Positions 18,569-27,847 of a stretch of DNA of 64,000 nt are shown here, piece after piece. Position 1 is the first letter of the stretch. The number at the start of each line of letters is the position of its first letter. The notes under the pieces were generated by a model. It did no database searches. It was not told where the DNA came from and was given only the letters and a program-made list of their open reading frames with translations. Both the position numbers and the translations under genes were made by a program. The DNA comes from Mycobacterium sp. (GTDB lineage: Bacteria > Actinomycetota > Actinomycetes > Mycobacteriales > Mycobacteriaceae): the NCBI RefSeq assembly GCF_029961025.1, contig NZ_JASBVP010000011.1, positions 1-64,000 on the forward strand. The letters are read 5' to 3'.

Positions 18569-19927
18569 TCAGCCGCGCTTTTTGCGAATGATCGCCCGTA
18601 GCCTGACCAGCCGCCCCGCGATCTCGCGTTCACCCCCGTGGCCGGTGGGGTGATAGTAATCGACACCGATCAGCTCGTCCGGCGGATACTGTTGCGCGAC
18701 AACACCGTCGGGGTGATCGTGGGAGTACTTGTAGCCCTGGGCGTTACCTAGCGCCGCGGCACCTGAGTAGTGGCCGTCACGCAAATGGGCCGGCACCGGA
18801 CCGGCCTTGCCCGACCTGATGTCGGCCATCGCCGCCGCCAAGGCGGTGGTGACCGCGTTCGACTTGGGCGCGGTGGCCAGGTGGACGGTGGCGTGCGCCA
18901 GCGTCAGCTGGGCTTCGGGCATGCCGATCAGCGCCACCGTTTGCGCGGCAGCGACCGCGGTCTGCAGCGCGGTCGGGTCGGCCATGCCGATGTCCTCGCT
19001 GGCCAGGATCATCAGTCGGCGCGCGATGAACCGCGGATCTTCACCGGCGACCAGCATGCGGGCCAGGTAGTGCAGCGCGGCGTCGACGTCGGAGCCGCGC
19101 ACCGACTTGATGAAGGCGCTGACGACGTCGTAGTGCTGATCCCCGTCGCGGTCGTAGCGGACGGCGGCCTGGTCCAGGGACTGCTCGACGGCCTCGACCG
19201 TTATCCGCTCTCCGGCCGCCTCAACTGCTTCGGAGGCCACCTCCAGTGCGGTCAGCGCCCGGCGCGCGTCGCCGGCCGCCAGCCGGACCAGCAGGTCGAC
19301 GGCGTCCGGGTCCACCGGAACTCGGCCGCCCAGGCCCCGGGGATCATCGATCGCACGTCGCACCACAGTTCGGATGTCCTCGGCGGACAACGGCCGAAGC
19401 TGAAGGATCAGTGATCGCGACAGCAGCGGCGCCACCACCGAAAACGACGGGTTTTCGGTGGTGGCCGCGACCAGCAGCACCACCCGGTTCTCCACCGCGG
19501 ACAGCAAAGCGTCCTGTTGGGTCTTGGAGAACCGGTGCACCTCGTCGATGAACAACACCGTCTGCTGACCGCGCAGGATCCCCTGGCGGGCCGTCTCGAT
19601 GACGGCGCGCACCTCCTTGACACCGGCCGACAGCGCGGACATCGCCTCGAACCGGCGGCCGGTCGCCTGCGAAATCAGCGCCGCCAGCGTGGTCTTGCCG
19701 CTTCCCGGGGGGCCGTAAAGGATGACCGACGCCACGCCCGAGCCCTCGACCAGGCGGCGCAGCGGTGAACCCGGTTGGAGCAAATGATCCTGCCCGAGCA
19801 CCTCGTCCAGCGACGCCGGACGCATCCGCACCGCCAGCGGCGCCCGAACTGACACGTCCCGGTCGTGGCCGGTCATCTGCGGTGCGCCGGGCAGGTCGAA
19901 CAACCCCTCGGACACGATCTCAGGCAT
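18569..19927 (-). CDS. rarA: Replication-associated recombination protein A (RarA/MgsA)
   Basis: This 452-aa AAA+ ATPase of the RarA/WRNIP1 family acts at stalled replication forks. The sequence shows [15 protein letters not shown], Walker [15 protein letters not shown], Walker [20 protein letters not shown], sensor 1 ATTENPSF and the C-terminal tetramerisation region with [22 protein letters not shown] residues ([18 protein letters not shown]). Length is normal. It stands alone on the minus strand, equivalent to Rv2559c. Confidence 0.95.
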   Translation of the reverse strand: MPEIVSEGLFDLPGAPQMTGHDRDVSVRAPLAVRMRPASLDEVLGQDHLLQPGSPLRRLVEGSGVASVILYGPPGSGKTTLAALISQATGRRFEAMSALSAGVKEVRAVIETARQGILRGQQTVLFIDEVHRFSKTQQDALLSAVENRVVLLVAATTENPSFSVVAPLLSRSLILQLRPLSAEDIRTVVRRAIDDPRGLGGRVPVDPDAVDLLVRLAAGDARRALTALEVASEAVEAAGERITVEAVEQSLDQAAVRYDRDGDQHYDVVSAFIKSVRGSDVDAALHYLARMLVAGEDPRFIARRLMILASEDIGMADPTALQTAVAAAQTVALIGMPEAQLTLAHATVHLATAPKSNAVTTALAAAMADIRSGKAGPVPAHLRDGHYSGAAALGNAQGYKYSHDHPDGVVAQQYPPDELIGVDYYHPTGHGGEREIAGRLVRLRAIIRKKRG

Positions 19928-20022
19928 ACCACGTCCGCGCCGGAAGGCTCACCGGTTGCCGCGAAGGTGCTATCCGCGCGGCGCCGCGGCGCTACCACCC
20001 TGATCGCCCTCGGGTTGGTCGT

Positions 20023-21414
20023 TCACCGTGCCGGGCCCTCGGGCGGGTCGGGATCCCCTTGGAGGAGTTCGTCGGGGTGGTGGGCGTGGTTGACTTGCGG
20101 CGGGCCGGTGCCATCGGTCCAGCCGAGTCGTCCGTTGTCGGTGACCTGGGTGTGAAGCTCGCCGCAGCTGGCCCTGGCGTGGTGGGGGCCGCACCCGAAG
20201 TAGAGTTTGTCGGCGTCGGTGCGGCCGCCGTTGCCCCAGCCCGGCGAATGATGCACCTCGCAGTGATAGCCCGGTTCCAGGCAGTTGGGGTGGGTGCAGC
20301 CGCGGTCTCGGGCATAGCAGATGAGTCTCTGGTCGGCGGTTGCGACGCGTTTTTGCCGGCCCAGATACAGCGGTCTCGCGGTGTGGTCCTCGAACACCGC
20401 TAAGTAGTGGATCGCCTTGGCGGCCATGCGGATCAGATCAGGCATCGGCAGCCTCGAGCCACCGCCGGTGCGTGCGGGTGGCGGCATTGGAATCGACTCG
20501 TCGACCACCGCATGGGCGGCCCGGTCGAGTTCGGCCAATGTTGTCGTGGCTATCACCGTGACGGGGTGACCACGGTGCACACCGAGCTTGCCGGAAGCGA
20601 TCGCGGTTTTCATGCCGAGTTTGAGAGCGTCGTGGCGGCGTTGGGCGGGCGTGCGCGCGTCGCGCGGCTCCAAATCGCGCTCCCTGCCATCGGGGTGGTG
20701 CCGACCGGGCCGCACCGCCGCTTCGATTGCTTCGAAGTACGCGCGGGCCTCAGGGTCGAGTAGTCCGCTCAGTGGTGACATGCCGTCGGGTCCTTGCGGT
20801 CCCAAGCGCAACCCGCGACGGCGGGCACGATCGGTGTCGTCGAAATGACCGTCGGGATTGAGGTGGTCGGCGATGCGCTGACCCAACTGAGCGACGACAC
20901 CGGCGTCGAGTTTGCCCGCATACTCGACCAGGGTGCGCTCGGCGTTGGCCACCTCAAGGGGCGGGGTGCAGGCGGGGAGCACATCGACCGCTCGGCACAC
21001 CGCGCGAATGTGATCCTCGCCCACCGCGCCGGCCTGCACCGCGGCCGCCAACTCCGGAAATTCGGGCGGCACCGGCGGGCCGGTCAGCGAACGCCGCGGC
21101 CGAATCCGCGCCGCGAGCCGGAACCGGCGGGTGATTTCGGTGGGGGTAAGGCGCAGCCGCCCCCACAGCTTTTCGCGCACCGCCGCCACCATCCCGGTTT
21201 CGTCGGGCGGGTCGGCGAGTTCACCGAAGAACCGGTACATCAGCCCGCGGTTGGTGCGCTCTTGAGTTTCCAGCCGCTCGGCGACATCGAGACGAAAATC
21301 GTTGCCGACAATGTCCGATGAGGTGTCACGCATGACCTCCTGGGCAGCGTCGATGGCGTCAAGAGCAGCGCTGATCCGCTGTCGGGCCTCCTCGGCGCTG
21401 ATCGGTGAACCCAT
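20023..21414 (-). CDS. DUF222 HNH endonuclease-like protein, 13E12 family
   Basis: A 463-aa member of the DUF222-HNH family known in mycobacteria as the 13E12 repeat family. The N-terminal DUF222 region (about 1-300) is followed by a C-terminal HNH site: ICYARDRGCTHPNCLEPGYHCEVHHS, then DADKLYFGCGPHHA. Cysteines and histidines of the HNH zinc site are all present. These genes occur in many copies and can carry mobile elements within them. It sits at the point where M. tuberculosis has Rv2560-Rv2565, so it may mark a rearranged junction. Its true substrate is unknown. Confidence 0.88.
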   Translation of the reverse strand: MGSPISAEEARQRISAALDAIDAAQEVMRDTSSDIVGNDFRLDVAERLETQERTNRGLMYRFFGELADPPDETGMVAAVREKLWGRLRLTPTEITRRFRLAARIRPRRSLTGPPVPPEFPELAAAVQAGAVGEDHIRAVCRAVDVLPACTPPLEVANAERTLVEYAGKLDAGVVAQLGQRIADHLNPDGHFDDTDRARRRGLRLGPQGPDGMSPLSGLLDPEARAYFEAIEAAVRPGRHHPDGRERDLEPRDARTPAQRRHDALKLGMKTAIASGKLGVHRGHPVTVIATTTLAELDRAAHAVVDESIPMPPPARTGGGSRLPMPDLIRMAAKAIHYLAVFEDHTARPLYLGRQKRVATADQRLICYARDRGCTHPNCLEPGYHCEVHHSPGWGNGGRTDADKLYFGCGPHHARASCGELHTQVTDNGRLGWTDGTGPPQVNHAHHPDELLQGDPDPPEGPAR

Positions 21415-21737
21415 GCCCCGACGCTATGCGGACCCGGTGACAAAGCCCCCGAAAAACCCGGCACGCCGAGCCGCCCCGAGCTTGGTCTATGGATGAAAAC
21501 CTCACTGTGGATAACCCCGCCCGCGCAGCCCCCGTCCCTCCCAAGAAGTCGGCGCCGGGAGTTAGACTGCGCCGCCCGCATTCCCACGGGGGGTGCTCAT
21601 CGAGGCTCACCGACACCCATCGCCTTGATCAGCTTGATCAGCCCCTGCGCCGCAGGGTCGCCGCGAGAGCCGGCCAAATCTTGTGCACGACCGCCCCGGC
21701 GGCCTCCCCCACACCAGCGGTCAGCCGTTATGACCTG
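21415..21737. other. Intergenic stretch, nothing assigned
   Basis: About 320 bp between the DUF222-HNH gene start and the tandem repeat beyond the proline-repeat gene. A short open frame starts on the plus strand at 21489, but it lacks family features. No tRNA, terminator or insertion sequence was recognised. Presumably it contains the promoter of the HNH gene. Confidence 0.4.
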
Positions 21738-21783
21738 CTTTAAAGATGCGGCAACCCGGGCTTTAAAGATGCGGCAACCCGGG
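21738..21783. repeat. Perfect 23-bp tandem duplication over a gene end
   Basis: Two adjacent identical copies of a 23-bp unit (21738-21760 and 21761-21783) that begins CTTTAAAGATGCGG. The second copy contains the stop codon and last seven codons of the proline-repeat gene; the first repeats them just beyond the stop. It looks like a recent slippage duplication with no coding effect. Confidence 0.9.
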
Positions 21784-23250
21784 CAGCGGAATGTGCGGGA
21801 CCACCGGGCCGGGCAGATGCGGAACCGGGATGCCCGGGCCGGGGATGGCGGGACCGGGAATCGGGAGCGGCCCGATCGGCACCGGCGGCGGCCCGACCGG
21901 AACCGGCGGGGCGGGCACCGGCACCGGCGGTGGCCCGACCGGAACCGGCGGGGCGGGCACCGGCACCGGCGGCGGCCCGACCGGAACCGGCGGGGCGGGC
22001 ACCGGCACCGGCGGCGGCCCAACCGGAACCGGCGGGGCGGGCACCGGAAGCGCTGGCCGTGGAGGCGCGGGCGGAGCGGCGGGCACCGGGGCGGGGGCGG
22101 GAGCCGGGGCTTTGGGAACCGGCGGAGCCTGCGGCGGCGCAGGCGCGGGGTTAGCCGGCTGAACCACCCGTGGGTGTGCGAGGCTGGGCCGCTGATCGAC
22201 GTGTGGCCGAATCGCAACCGCCAGCGCGATGACCAGCGCCACCACCCCGGCAACGAACAACGTCAACACGCTCATGGCCACCAAAAACGGCTTACCCGCG
22301 CGCTCCTGCTCGCCCTGCTCGGCACCGAAGTCCGGGTAGGCGCCGGTCGCGAAATCTTCCTGGTCGGCGGCCGCGGTGAAGGCCTCGGGCCCGCCGGCCA
22401 ATACGGTGGCGGCGCCGGTCTCCTCCGGAACCGCGCTGTAGGCAAGACCCTCCTCGACCGCGGGGGGCCCGGCCGGAACGTCGAGGTAGCCGGCGGCAAC
22501 GTACGGATCCACCGCGCCGGTGCCCGGATCCTGAGCGTAGGCCATGGCCGCGGTGGACGACGCGAACAACGGCGCGTTCGCCGATGCCAGCGCCGCTCCC
22601 CGGGCCAAGGCCGTCTCGGGCTCCTCCGGGGCGCTCAGCACAAGCGTCGTCGCGGCCTCCAGCTGTGGCTTGATCGCGGCGACATCGACCCCCTCGGAGC
22701 CGACGACGAACAGGCCATCCGGGCGCGATTCCAGCGCTTCCGCGGACGCGGCCATCGCCGCCAATTCGGCCACCGCATCGGCGTCGTCCTCGGGCAAGGG
22801 CCGGCGACGGACATCAAAGACCGACCCGTCGGCGGAGTCGACGACGGCCAACGTCGCGGTATCGGGTTCAACGAACAGCAGCCCGGTATGCGCAAAACCG
22901 CTCGCCGTGCCCACCGCCTGGGCCAGTGCGGCTGCGGCTAAAAACGCCGAGACCAGCATGACGTTCTCAATCTTGCGGCCCGCCAGCATGTCGCGCAGAG
23001 CGGCGGCCTCGGCGGGATCGGTCCAGGCCACGCCGATCGACGCCAGTTGGTAGCCGCTTTCGGCCGCACCTTCCCGGGTTCCCAAGATCGCCGCAATCAC
23101 CTGATTAGGCGCGCTCGACGCCGCCGGGTCGTGAACATCGGGCACCTCGAAGCGCTCGGTATCGACGATGACGCCATCGGCGTTTTCGCCCTCGACCAGC
23201 ACCAGCTGCACCGTCGTGGGTGCCATCGACACCCCAAGTACGGTTTCCAC
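21763..23250 (-). CDS. DUF7159-type membrane protein with proline-rich repeats
   Basis: A mycobacterial protein whose N-terminus (VETVLGVSMAPTTVQLVLVEG) fits the DUF7159 family; function unknown. A GTG start at 23250 behind GGGAGGGA gives 495 aa. After a globular part of about 320 residues comes one membrane segment (FLVAMSVLTLFVAGVVALVI). A long proline-rich tail follows with four 14-residue repeats of the type PVPAPPVPVGPPPV and a PG-rich end. The tail is probably outside the membrane and may span the cell wall. The place corresponds roughly to the proline/glycine-rich Rv2560, but homology was not tested. Confidence 0.82.
   Translation of the reverse strand: METVLGVSMAPTTVQLVLVEGENADGVIVDTERFEVPDVHDPAASSAPNQVIAAILGTREGAAESGYQLASIGVAWTDPAEAAALRDMLAGRKIENVMLVSAFLAAAALAQAVGTASGFAHTGLLFVEPDTATLAVVDSADGSVFDVRRRPLPEDDADAVAELAAMAASAEALESRPDGLFVVGSEGVDVAAIKPQLEAATTLVLSAPEEPETALARGAALASANAPLFASSTAAMAYAQDPGTGAVDPYVAAGYLDVPAGPPAVEEGLAYSAVPEETGAATVLAGGPEAFTAAADQEDFATGAYPDFGAEQGEQERAGKPFLVAMSVLTLFVAGVVALVIALAVAIRPHVDQRPSLAHPRVVQPANPAPAPPQAPPVPKAPAPAPAPVPAAPPAPPRPALPVPAPPVPVGPPPVPVPAPPVPVGPPPVPVPAPPVPVGPPPVPVPAPPVPVGPPPVPIGPLPIPGPAIPGPGIPVPHLPGPVVPHIPLPGLPHL
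21881..22048. repeat. Four tandem 42-bp units coding for the proline repeats
   Basis: Units start at 21881, 21923, 21965 and 22007 and differ by only a few bases. Each encodes 14 residues of the PVPAPPVPVGPPPV type on the minus strand. The near-identity at DNA level suggests recent expansion, so copy number may vary among strains. Confidence 0.9.
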
Positions 23251-23411
23251 CGTCCCTCCCAGGTGATTTGCCGGCCGATCCGCCACCCGCCTAAGAAGCC
23301 TACCGCGCTGGCCGACAAGCACCAACATCGTCGCCGAGCCGTCCTACACCACGACCACGCGCGATTAGCTGTGCCGTGGCATGACGGTTGTCGGGCCCCC
23401 GCGGTCACCTC

Positions 23412-23433
23412 GTTTTATACCGGTTTTATACCG
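23412..23433. repeat. Tandem 11-bp duplication near the DUF2126 gene end
   Basis: GTTTTATACCG occurs twice in direct succession, 4 bp beyond the stop of the large transglutaminase/DUF2126 gene. It is AT-rich against a GC-rich background. It does not form a hairpin, so it is not a standard terminator. Confidence 0.7.
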
Positions 23434-23437
23434 CCCG

Positions 23438-26400
23438 CTATCGCAGCACGGTACGCACCCGCCGCAGGTCGAGGATGCCCGGCGGGCCTTTGTCGATGGA
23501 CAACCGAGCCTGTTTCTCCCGGATATCGCCGATGTCGAGCTTGCCCGGGGTGAAGCCGGCGGCCTCAAAGCGGCGACTGCGCCGCGCCTCGGCCTCGACG
23601 GCGTTGACGGGCGGTTCGTCGTAGGCGCGCCCACCCGGATGGGCAATGTGGTAGGTGCAGCCGCCGCGCGAGATGCCGGAAACAACGTCGACAAGCTCGA
23701 ACCGCAGCGGACCGTCGACCGTGATACTCGGATGCAGCGCGCTGGGCGGTTGCCAGGCCCTAAACCGCACGCCACCGACCTGGATGTCGGGGTTGTCGGT
23801 GGCCAGCAACGGCATCGGGTAGCCGTTGCACGTCACCACGTGACGGTCCCGATCGGCGCCGATGGTTCGGACCTGAATGCGCTCGACCGAAGAGTCGACG
23901 TAGCGCGCGGTGCCGCCGGCGGTGGATTCTTCGCCGAGGGTGTTCCATGGCTCGATGGCTCCACGCAGCTCGATTTCCACGGCGTCGAACACGGCGGCGC
24001 CGATGCGCGGGAAGCGGAATTCGGTGAACGGATCCAGCCAGCTGGTCTGGAAGTCGATGCCGTGCGCACGCAGGTCTCCGGCGACCTCGGCGATGTCTTG
24101 AATCAAGAAGTGCGGCAACAGGTATCGGCCGTGTAAGTTGGCGCCGTGGCGGATCAGCGGGGCGCGCAGCGGCCGGTCCCAAAACCACGCCACCAGCGAA
24201 CGCACCAGCAGCGACTGCACCATTGCCATCTGCGGGTGCGGCGGCATCTCGAACCCGCGCAACTCCACCAGGCCGAGCCGGCCACGGACGGCGTCTGGGT
24301 TGTAGAGCTTGTCGATGCAAAACTCGGCACGATGGGTGTTGCCGGTGATGTCGGTGAGCAGGTGTCGCAGCGCCCGGTCGGTCAGCCACGGCGCGGCTCG
24401 GTTCCCTTCAGGTGGCACCCCCGCGCTCAGCCGGGCGATCTCGGCAAACGCGATCTCGAGTTCGTAGAGCGCCTCGGCACGGCCCTCGTCGACGCGCGGC
24501 GCCTGCGAGGTGGGGCCGACGAACCGCCCGGCAAACAGGTAGGACAGCGACGGGTGCCGCTGCCAGTACGTTAGCAGCGAAACCAGCAGATCCGGGCGGC
24601 GCAACAGCGGAGAGTCCGCGGGCGTGCGGCCGCCGAGCGTGATGTGGTTGCCGCCGCCGGTGCCACCATGGGTGCCGTCGACATCAAACGACTCCGTGGA
24701 TAATCGGGCCAGCCGCGCCTGCCCGTACAGGGTTTCCAGCTGCTGCGATTGTTCGGCGAAGGTGGCGGTGGGCGCGATGTTGACCTCGATGACACCGGGA
24801 TCGGGGGTGATCGTCGTCGACTTCAAGCGCGGGTCCGGCGGCGGCCCGTAGCCCTCGACCACCACCGGACAACCAACCTTTGCGGCCGCGACCTCCACCC
24901 GGGAGACGAGGTCGACGAAGTGCTCGAGTGCCTCGGTGGGCGGCATGAAGACGTGTAGCAGCCCGCCGCGAACCTCGGCGACCATCGCGGTCGGTGGCGC
25001 GGTATCGGGGTCCACGACCACCGCCGGTACCGACACCGCGGGGCGGGGTTCCACCGACAGGGTGGACCCGACGGTGAGCGGGTCAACGTCCGGTGAGACG
25101 CGTGGCGGTCGCCAGCTGATCGAATCCAGCGGCAGCCGCAGGCCCGCCGGCGAGTCCCCCTCCAACAGCACGATGCGGCCGCGACGCAGCCGCCAGTCCG
25201 CGCTGGCCCAGCCGATCCTGTCGTCGCGCCGATGCAGCGGCAACACGAACGCCGCCGGGGCGGTGACGGATTCATCCAGGCGCTTCAGCAGTGCGGCGCG
25301 GCCGGCGGCGCCGTCCCGGCCAGTTTCGGGGGCGAGGTCATCGCCCGATTCCACCGGTTCGCCGCTGGGCATTCGCACTTTGGCCGCCAATCGGCTCAGC
25401 GGGTCCTCGTAAGCCGGGCGCACCTGGCTGAGCGGCAGCCCGAGACCCTCGGCGATCCGGGAGAGCACCCGGTAGGCCGCCTCGCCGTCGACGGTTTTGG
25501 CCGCCGGGGCGGCCGCCTCATCACGCCAGGGGTCGGCCAGCAGCGCGTCGTTAATCCACAGGGGCTGGCCGTCGGTGCGCCAGTAGAGCGCAATCTGCCA
25601 GCGCGGCATCGGCTCTCCCGGATACCACTTGCCCTGCTGGTGCTGGATGAGTCCGTGCGGCGCCCATACCGCCTTGAGTCGGGCGGCCAGATCCGATGCC
25701 CGCCGGCGCTTGTCTGGGCCGTCGGCGGCCGTCGTCCATTCCTCGTCGAGTCGGTTGTCCACCGACACGAACGTCGGCTCGCCGCCCACGGTCAAGCGGA
25801 CGTCACCGGCGGCTAACCGCTCATCGACGCGCCGGCCGACCTCGCAGATCGCCTTCCATGCCGGGTCGGAGTAGGGCCGGGTGACGCGTGGGTCTTCGTG
25901 GACGCGACTGACCGCGTTGGAGAACTCCAGCACGGTGTGGCAGGCCTCGGTGGCGCCGCTGATCGGTGCCGCACTCGCGGGGTGCGGCGTCGCGGCCAAA
26001 GGGATGTGGCCCTCGCCGGCGAGCAGCCCCGACGTCGGGTCCAGCCCGATCCAGCCCGCTCCGGGAAGGTACACCTCAGCCCAGGCGTGCAGGTCGGTGA
26101 AGTCGGCAGCGGGTCCAGCCGGCCCGTCGAGGGGTTTCACGTCGGCGGCCAGCTGTATCAGGTAGCCCGACACGAACCGCGCCGCGAACCCCATCTGGCG
26201 CAGGATCGACACCAGCAGCCACGCCGAGTCCCGGCATGAGGCGACGCCGCTGCGCAGCGTGAAATCCGGTGTCTGCACACCGGGCTCCATGCGCACGGTA
26301 TAGCCAATATCGGTGTTGATCGCGCGGTTCAGCGCGACGAGGAAGTCGATAGTCCGGGTGCCATCCGGCACCGAGAAGTTGCGCACCCACGCGCGCACGA

Positions 26401-26839
26401 GCTCGCCGGGGCCAGAGTCAGGGCCGTCCTCGTCGACGGGCCGCAGATACGGCTCGAGGTCATCGGCCAGCGCCTTGGGGTAGCTGAACCCGGGTGCTGA
26501 GCCACCGGTGCCGTCTGCGCCGGCGGCGGAAGGCCACGTCTCGGCCCAGTCCTCGATGAAGAAGTCGAACGGGTTGATCACCTGGAGGTCGGCGATCAGC
26601 CCGACGGTGACGCTCAGCCGGCGCATGCGATGCGGAAAGACCAGCCGGGCCAGGAAGTTGCCGAACGCGTCCTGCTGCCAGTTGAGGAAGTGATCGGCCG
26701 GCTCGACCCGCATCGAGTAGGCCTCGATGGGCGTGCGCGAGTGGGGTGCCGGGCGCAACCGCACGGTGTGTGGATACACCTCGACCAACCGATCGAAGGT
26801 GTAGCTGGTGCGGTGCTCCAGCGCGACCTTGATGCTCAT
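23438..26839 (-). CDS. Large transglutaminase-like plus DUF2126 protein
   Basis: A 1133-aa protein equivalent to Rv2566. The N-terminal third is a bacterial transglutaminase N domain (MSIKVALEHRTSYTFDRLVE) and a papain-fold core with the catalytic cysteine in SGVASCRDSAWLLV, histidine in TDLHAWAEVYLPG and aspartate in GLDPTSG. The rest is DUF2126, with GGGNHITLGG and a C-terminal beta-rich end. With the two upstream genes it forms the known ATP-grasp/alpha-E/transglutaminase association predicted to make or cleave peptide-like amide bonds; no substrate is known. The start lies 90 bp after the small transglutaminase stop. Confidence 0.9.
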   Translation of the reverse strand: MSIKVALEHRTSYTFDRLVEVYPHTVRLRPAPHSRTPIEAYSMRVEPADHFLNWQQDAFGNFLARLVFPHRMRRLSVTVGLIADLQVINPFDFFIEDWAETWPSAAGADGTGGSAPGFSYPKALADDLEPYLRPVDEDGPDSGPGELVRAWVRNFSVPDGTRTIDFLVALNRAINTDIGYTVRMEPGVQTPDFTLRSGVASCRDSAWLLVSILRQMGFAARFVSGYLIQLAADVKPLDGPAGPAADFTDLHAWAEVYLPGAGWIGLDPTSGLLAGEGHIPLAATPHPASAAPISGATEACHTVLEFSNAVSRVHEDPRVTRPYSDPAWKAICEVGRRVDERLAAGDVRLTVGGEPTFVSVDNRLDEEWTTAADGPDKRRRASDLAARLKAVWAPHGLIQHQQGKWYPGEPMPRWQIALYWRTDGQPLWINDALLADPWRDEAAAPAAKTVDGEAAYRVLSRIAEGLGLPLSQVRPAYEDPLSRLAAKVRMPSGEPVESGDDLAPETGRDGAAGRAALLKRLDESVTAPAAFVLPLHRRDDRIGWASADWRLRRGRIVLLEGDSPAGLRLPLDSISWRPPRVSPDVDPLTVGSTLSVEPRPAVSVPAVVVDPDTAPPTAMVAEVRGGLLHVFMPPTEALEHFVDLVSRVEVAAAKVGCPVVVEGYGPPPDPRLKSTTITPDPGVIEVNIAPTATFAEQSQQLETLYGQARLARLSTESFDVDGTHGGTGGGNHITLGGRTPADSPLLRRPDLLVSLLTYWQRHPSLSYLFAGRFVGPTSQAPRVDEGRAEALYELEIAFAEIARLSAGVPPEGNRAAPWLTDRALRHLLTDITGNTHRAEFCIDKLYNPDAVRGRLGLVELRGFEMPPHPQMAMVQSLLVRSLVAWFWDRPLRAPLIRHGANLHGRYLLPHFLIQDIAEVAGDLRAHGIDFQTSWLDPFTEFRFPRIGAAVFDAVEIELRGAIEPWNTLGEESTAGGTARYVDSSVERIQVRTIGADRDRHVVTCNGYPMPLLATDNPDIQVGGVRFRAWQPPSALHPSITVDGPLRFELVDVVSGISRGGCTYHIAHPGGRAYDEPPVNAVEAEARRSRRFEAAGFTPGKLDIGDIREKQARLSIDKGPPGILDLRRVRTVLR

Positions 26840-26929
26840 AGCAGCCGATCACATCACAAGATCCCGACCGCCGCGCGGGACGCGCAGCTCTCCGACACCG
26901 GCCGCCGACCGCAGTCGGAACAGCCGAGA

Positions 26930-27847
26930 TCACGCCCGCAACGCCTCTTCCTCGCATGGCACCACGTCGACGGCGACGTCGATCACGCTGTTCTCGGAGT
27001 TGGTGTAGATGATGCCGCGCAGCGGCGGCACATCCACGTAGTCGCGGCCACGGCCCACGACAATGTATCGCTCGTCAACCATCTGGTCGTTGGTGGGATC
27101 GAACCCCAGCCACTCGTCCGGTGGCGTCCACACCGCCGCCCAGGCGTGGGTGGCGTCGGCACCGATCATGCGGTCCTTGCCCGGCGGCGGGTCGGTGGCC
27201 AGGTAGCCGGACACGTAGCTGGCGGCCAGGCCGTTCGCGCGCAGGCAGGCGATCGCCAGCCGGGCGAAATCCTGGCAGACCCCTTCGCGGGCCGCCAGCA
27301 TCTCCCACACCCCGGTGGACACCGTCGTCGAGCCCGAACGGTAGGTGAAGTCGGTGTGGATGCGCGAGGTGAGGTCCCGCAGCACCTCGATCAGCGGACG
27401 TGCCGGGACGAAGCTGGGCGCCGCGTATGCGCGCACGTCATCGGTGATCTCCGGGGGGTTGAGATCCAAGGTGAACTCGGTGGCGAGCGCACCGCCCGGT
27501 CCGGTCGGGCGGGCCGCCTCCCAGGGCGCGCGCGCCGATTCCCGTTCGTAGTGGTCCGCGGGCGGCGGATCCACCTCGACGATGGCGGTGCTGGTGATCG
27601 TCAAGGCCCGGTGCGGCTCGGTGACCTGGAAGTAGGAGCTGATGTTGCCGTAGGTGTCGCGGCTCAGGGAGCTGTCGGCGGGCGCGGGGTCGATACGCAA
27701 CTCATGGGCGAGGCAGCGCTGCCGCTCGCAGTCACGCGGCCGCAGAAACCCGCGGCCATAGGAGTTGGTCACGACATCGGAGTAGCGGTATTCGGTGCGG
27801 TGGGTGACGCGGTAGCAGCGGGTGTGCCGGCCGGTATGGTCGCTCAC
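26930..27847 (-). CDS. Transglutaminase-like protein
   Basis: A 305-aa papain-fold protein like Rv2569c: an N-terminal transglutaminase N domain (YRVTHRTEYRYSDVVTNSYG) and a core with cysteine in AREGVCQDFARLAI, histidine in DATHAWAAVWTP and aspartate in GFDPTNDQ. The catalytic triad is complete. The GTG start at 27847 overlaps the stop of the ATP-grasp gene by 4 bp (GTGA), which decides it against the longer open frame. It is coupled to that gene and followed by the DUF2126 protein. Confidence 0.9.
   Translation of the reverse strand: MSDHTGRHTRCYRVTHRTEYRYSDVVTNSYGRGFLRPRDCERQRCLAHELRIDPAPADSSLSRDTYGNISSYFQVTEPHRALTITSTAIVEVDPPPADHYERESARAPWEAARPTGPGGALATEFTLDLNPPEITDDVRAYAAPSFVPARPLIEVLRDLTSRIHTDFTYRSGSTTVSTGVWEMLAAREGVCQDFARLAIACLRANGLAASYVSGYLATDPPPGKDRMIGADATHAWAAVWTPPDEWLGFDPTNDQMVDERYIVVGRGRDYVDVPPLRGIIYTNSENSVIDVAVDVVPCEEEALRA

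Noticed and set aside
21490..22941. Long plus-strand frame rich in arginine, glycine and histidine opposite the proline-repeat gene
   Set aside because: It is the antisense shadow of the GC-rich proline codons; no family or start signal supports it.
27085..27110. GGGATCGAACCCC, tRNA-like T-arm (reverse)
   Set aside because: It is inside the transglutaminase coding sequence at GFDPTND; no other tRNA parts are near.
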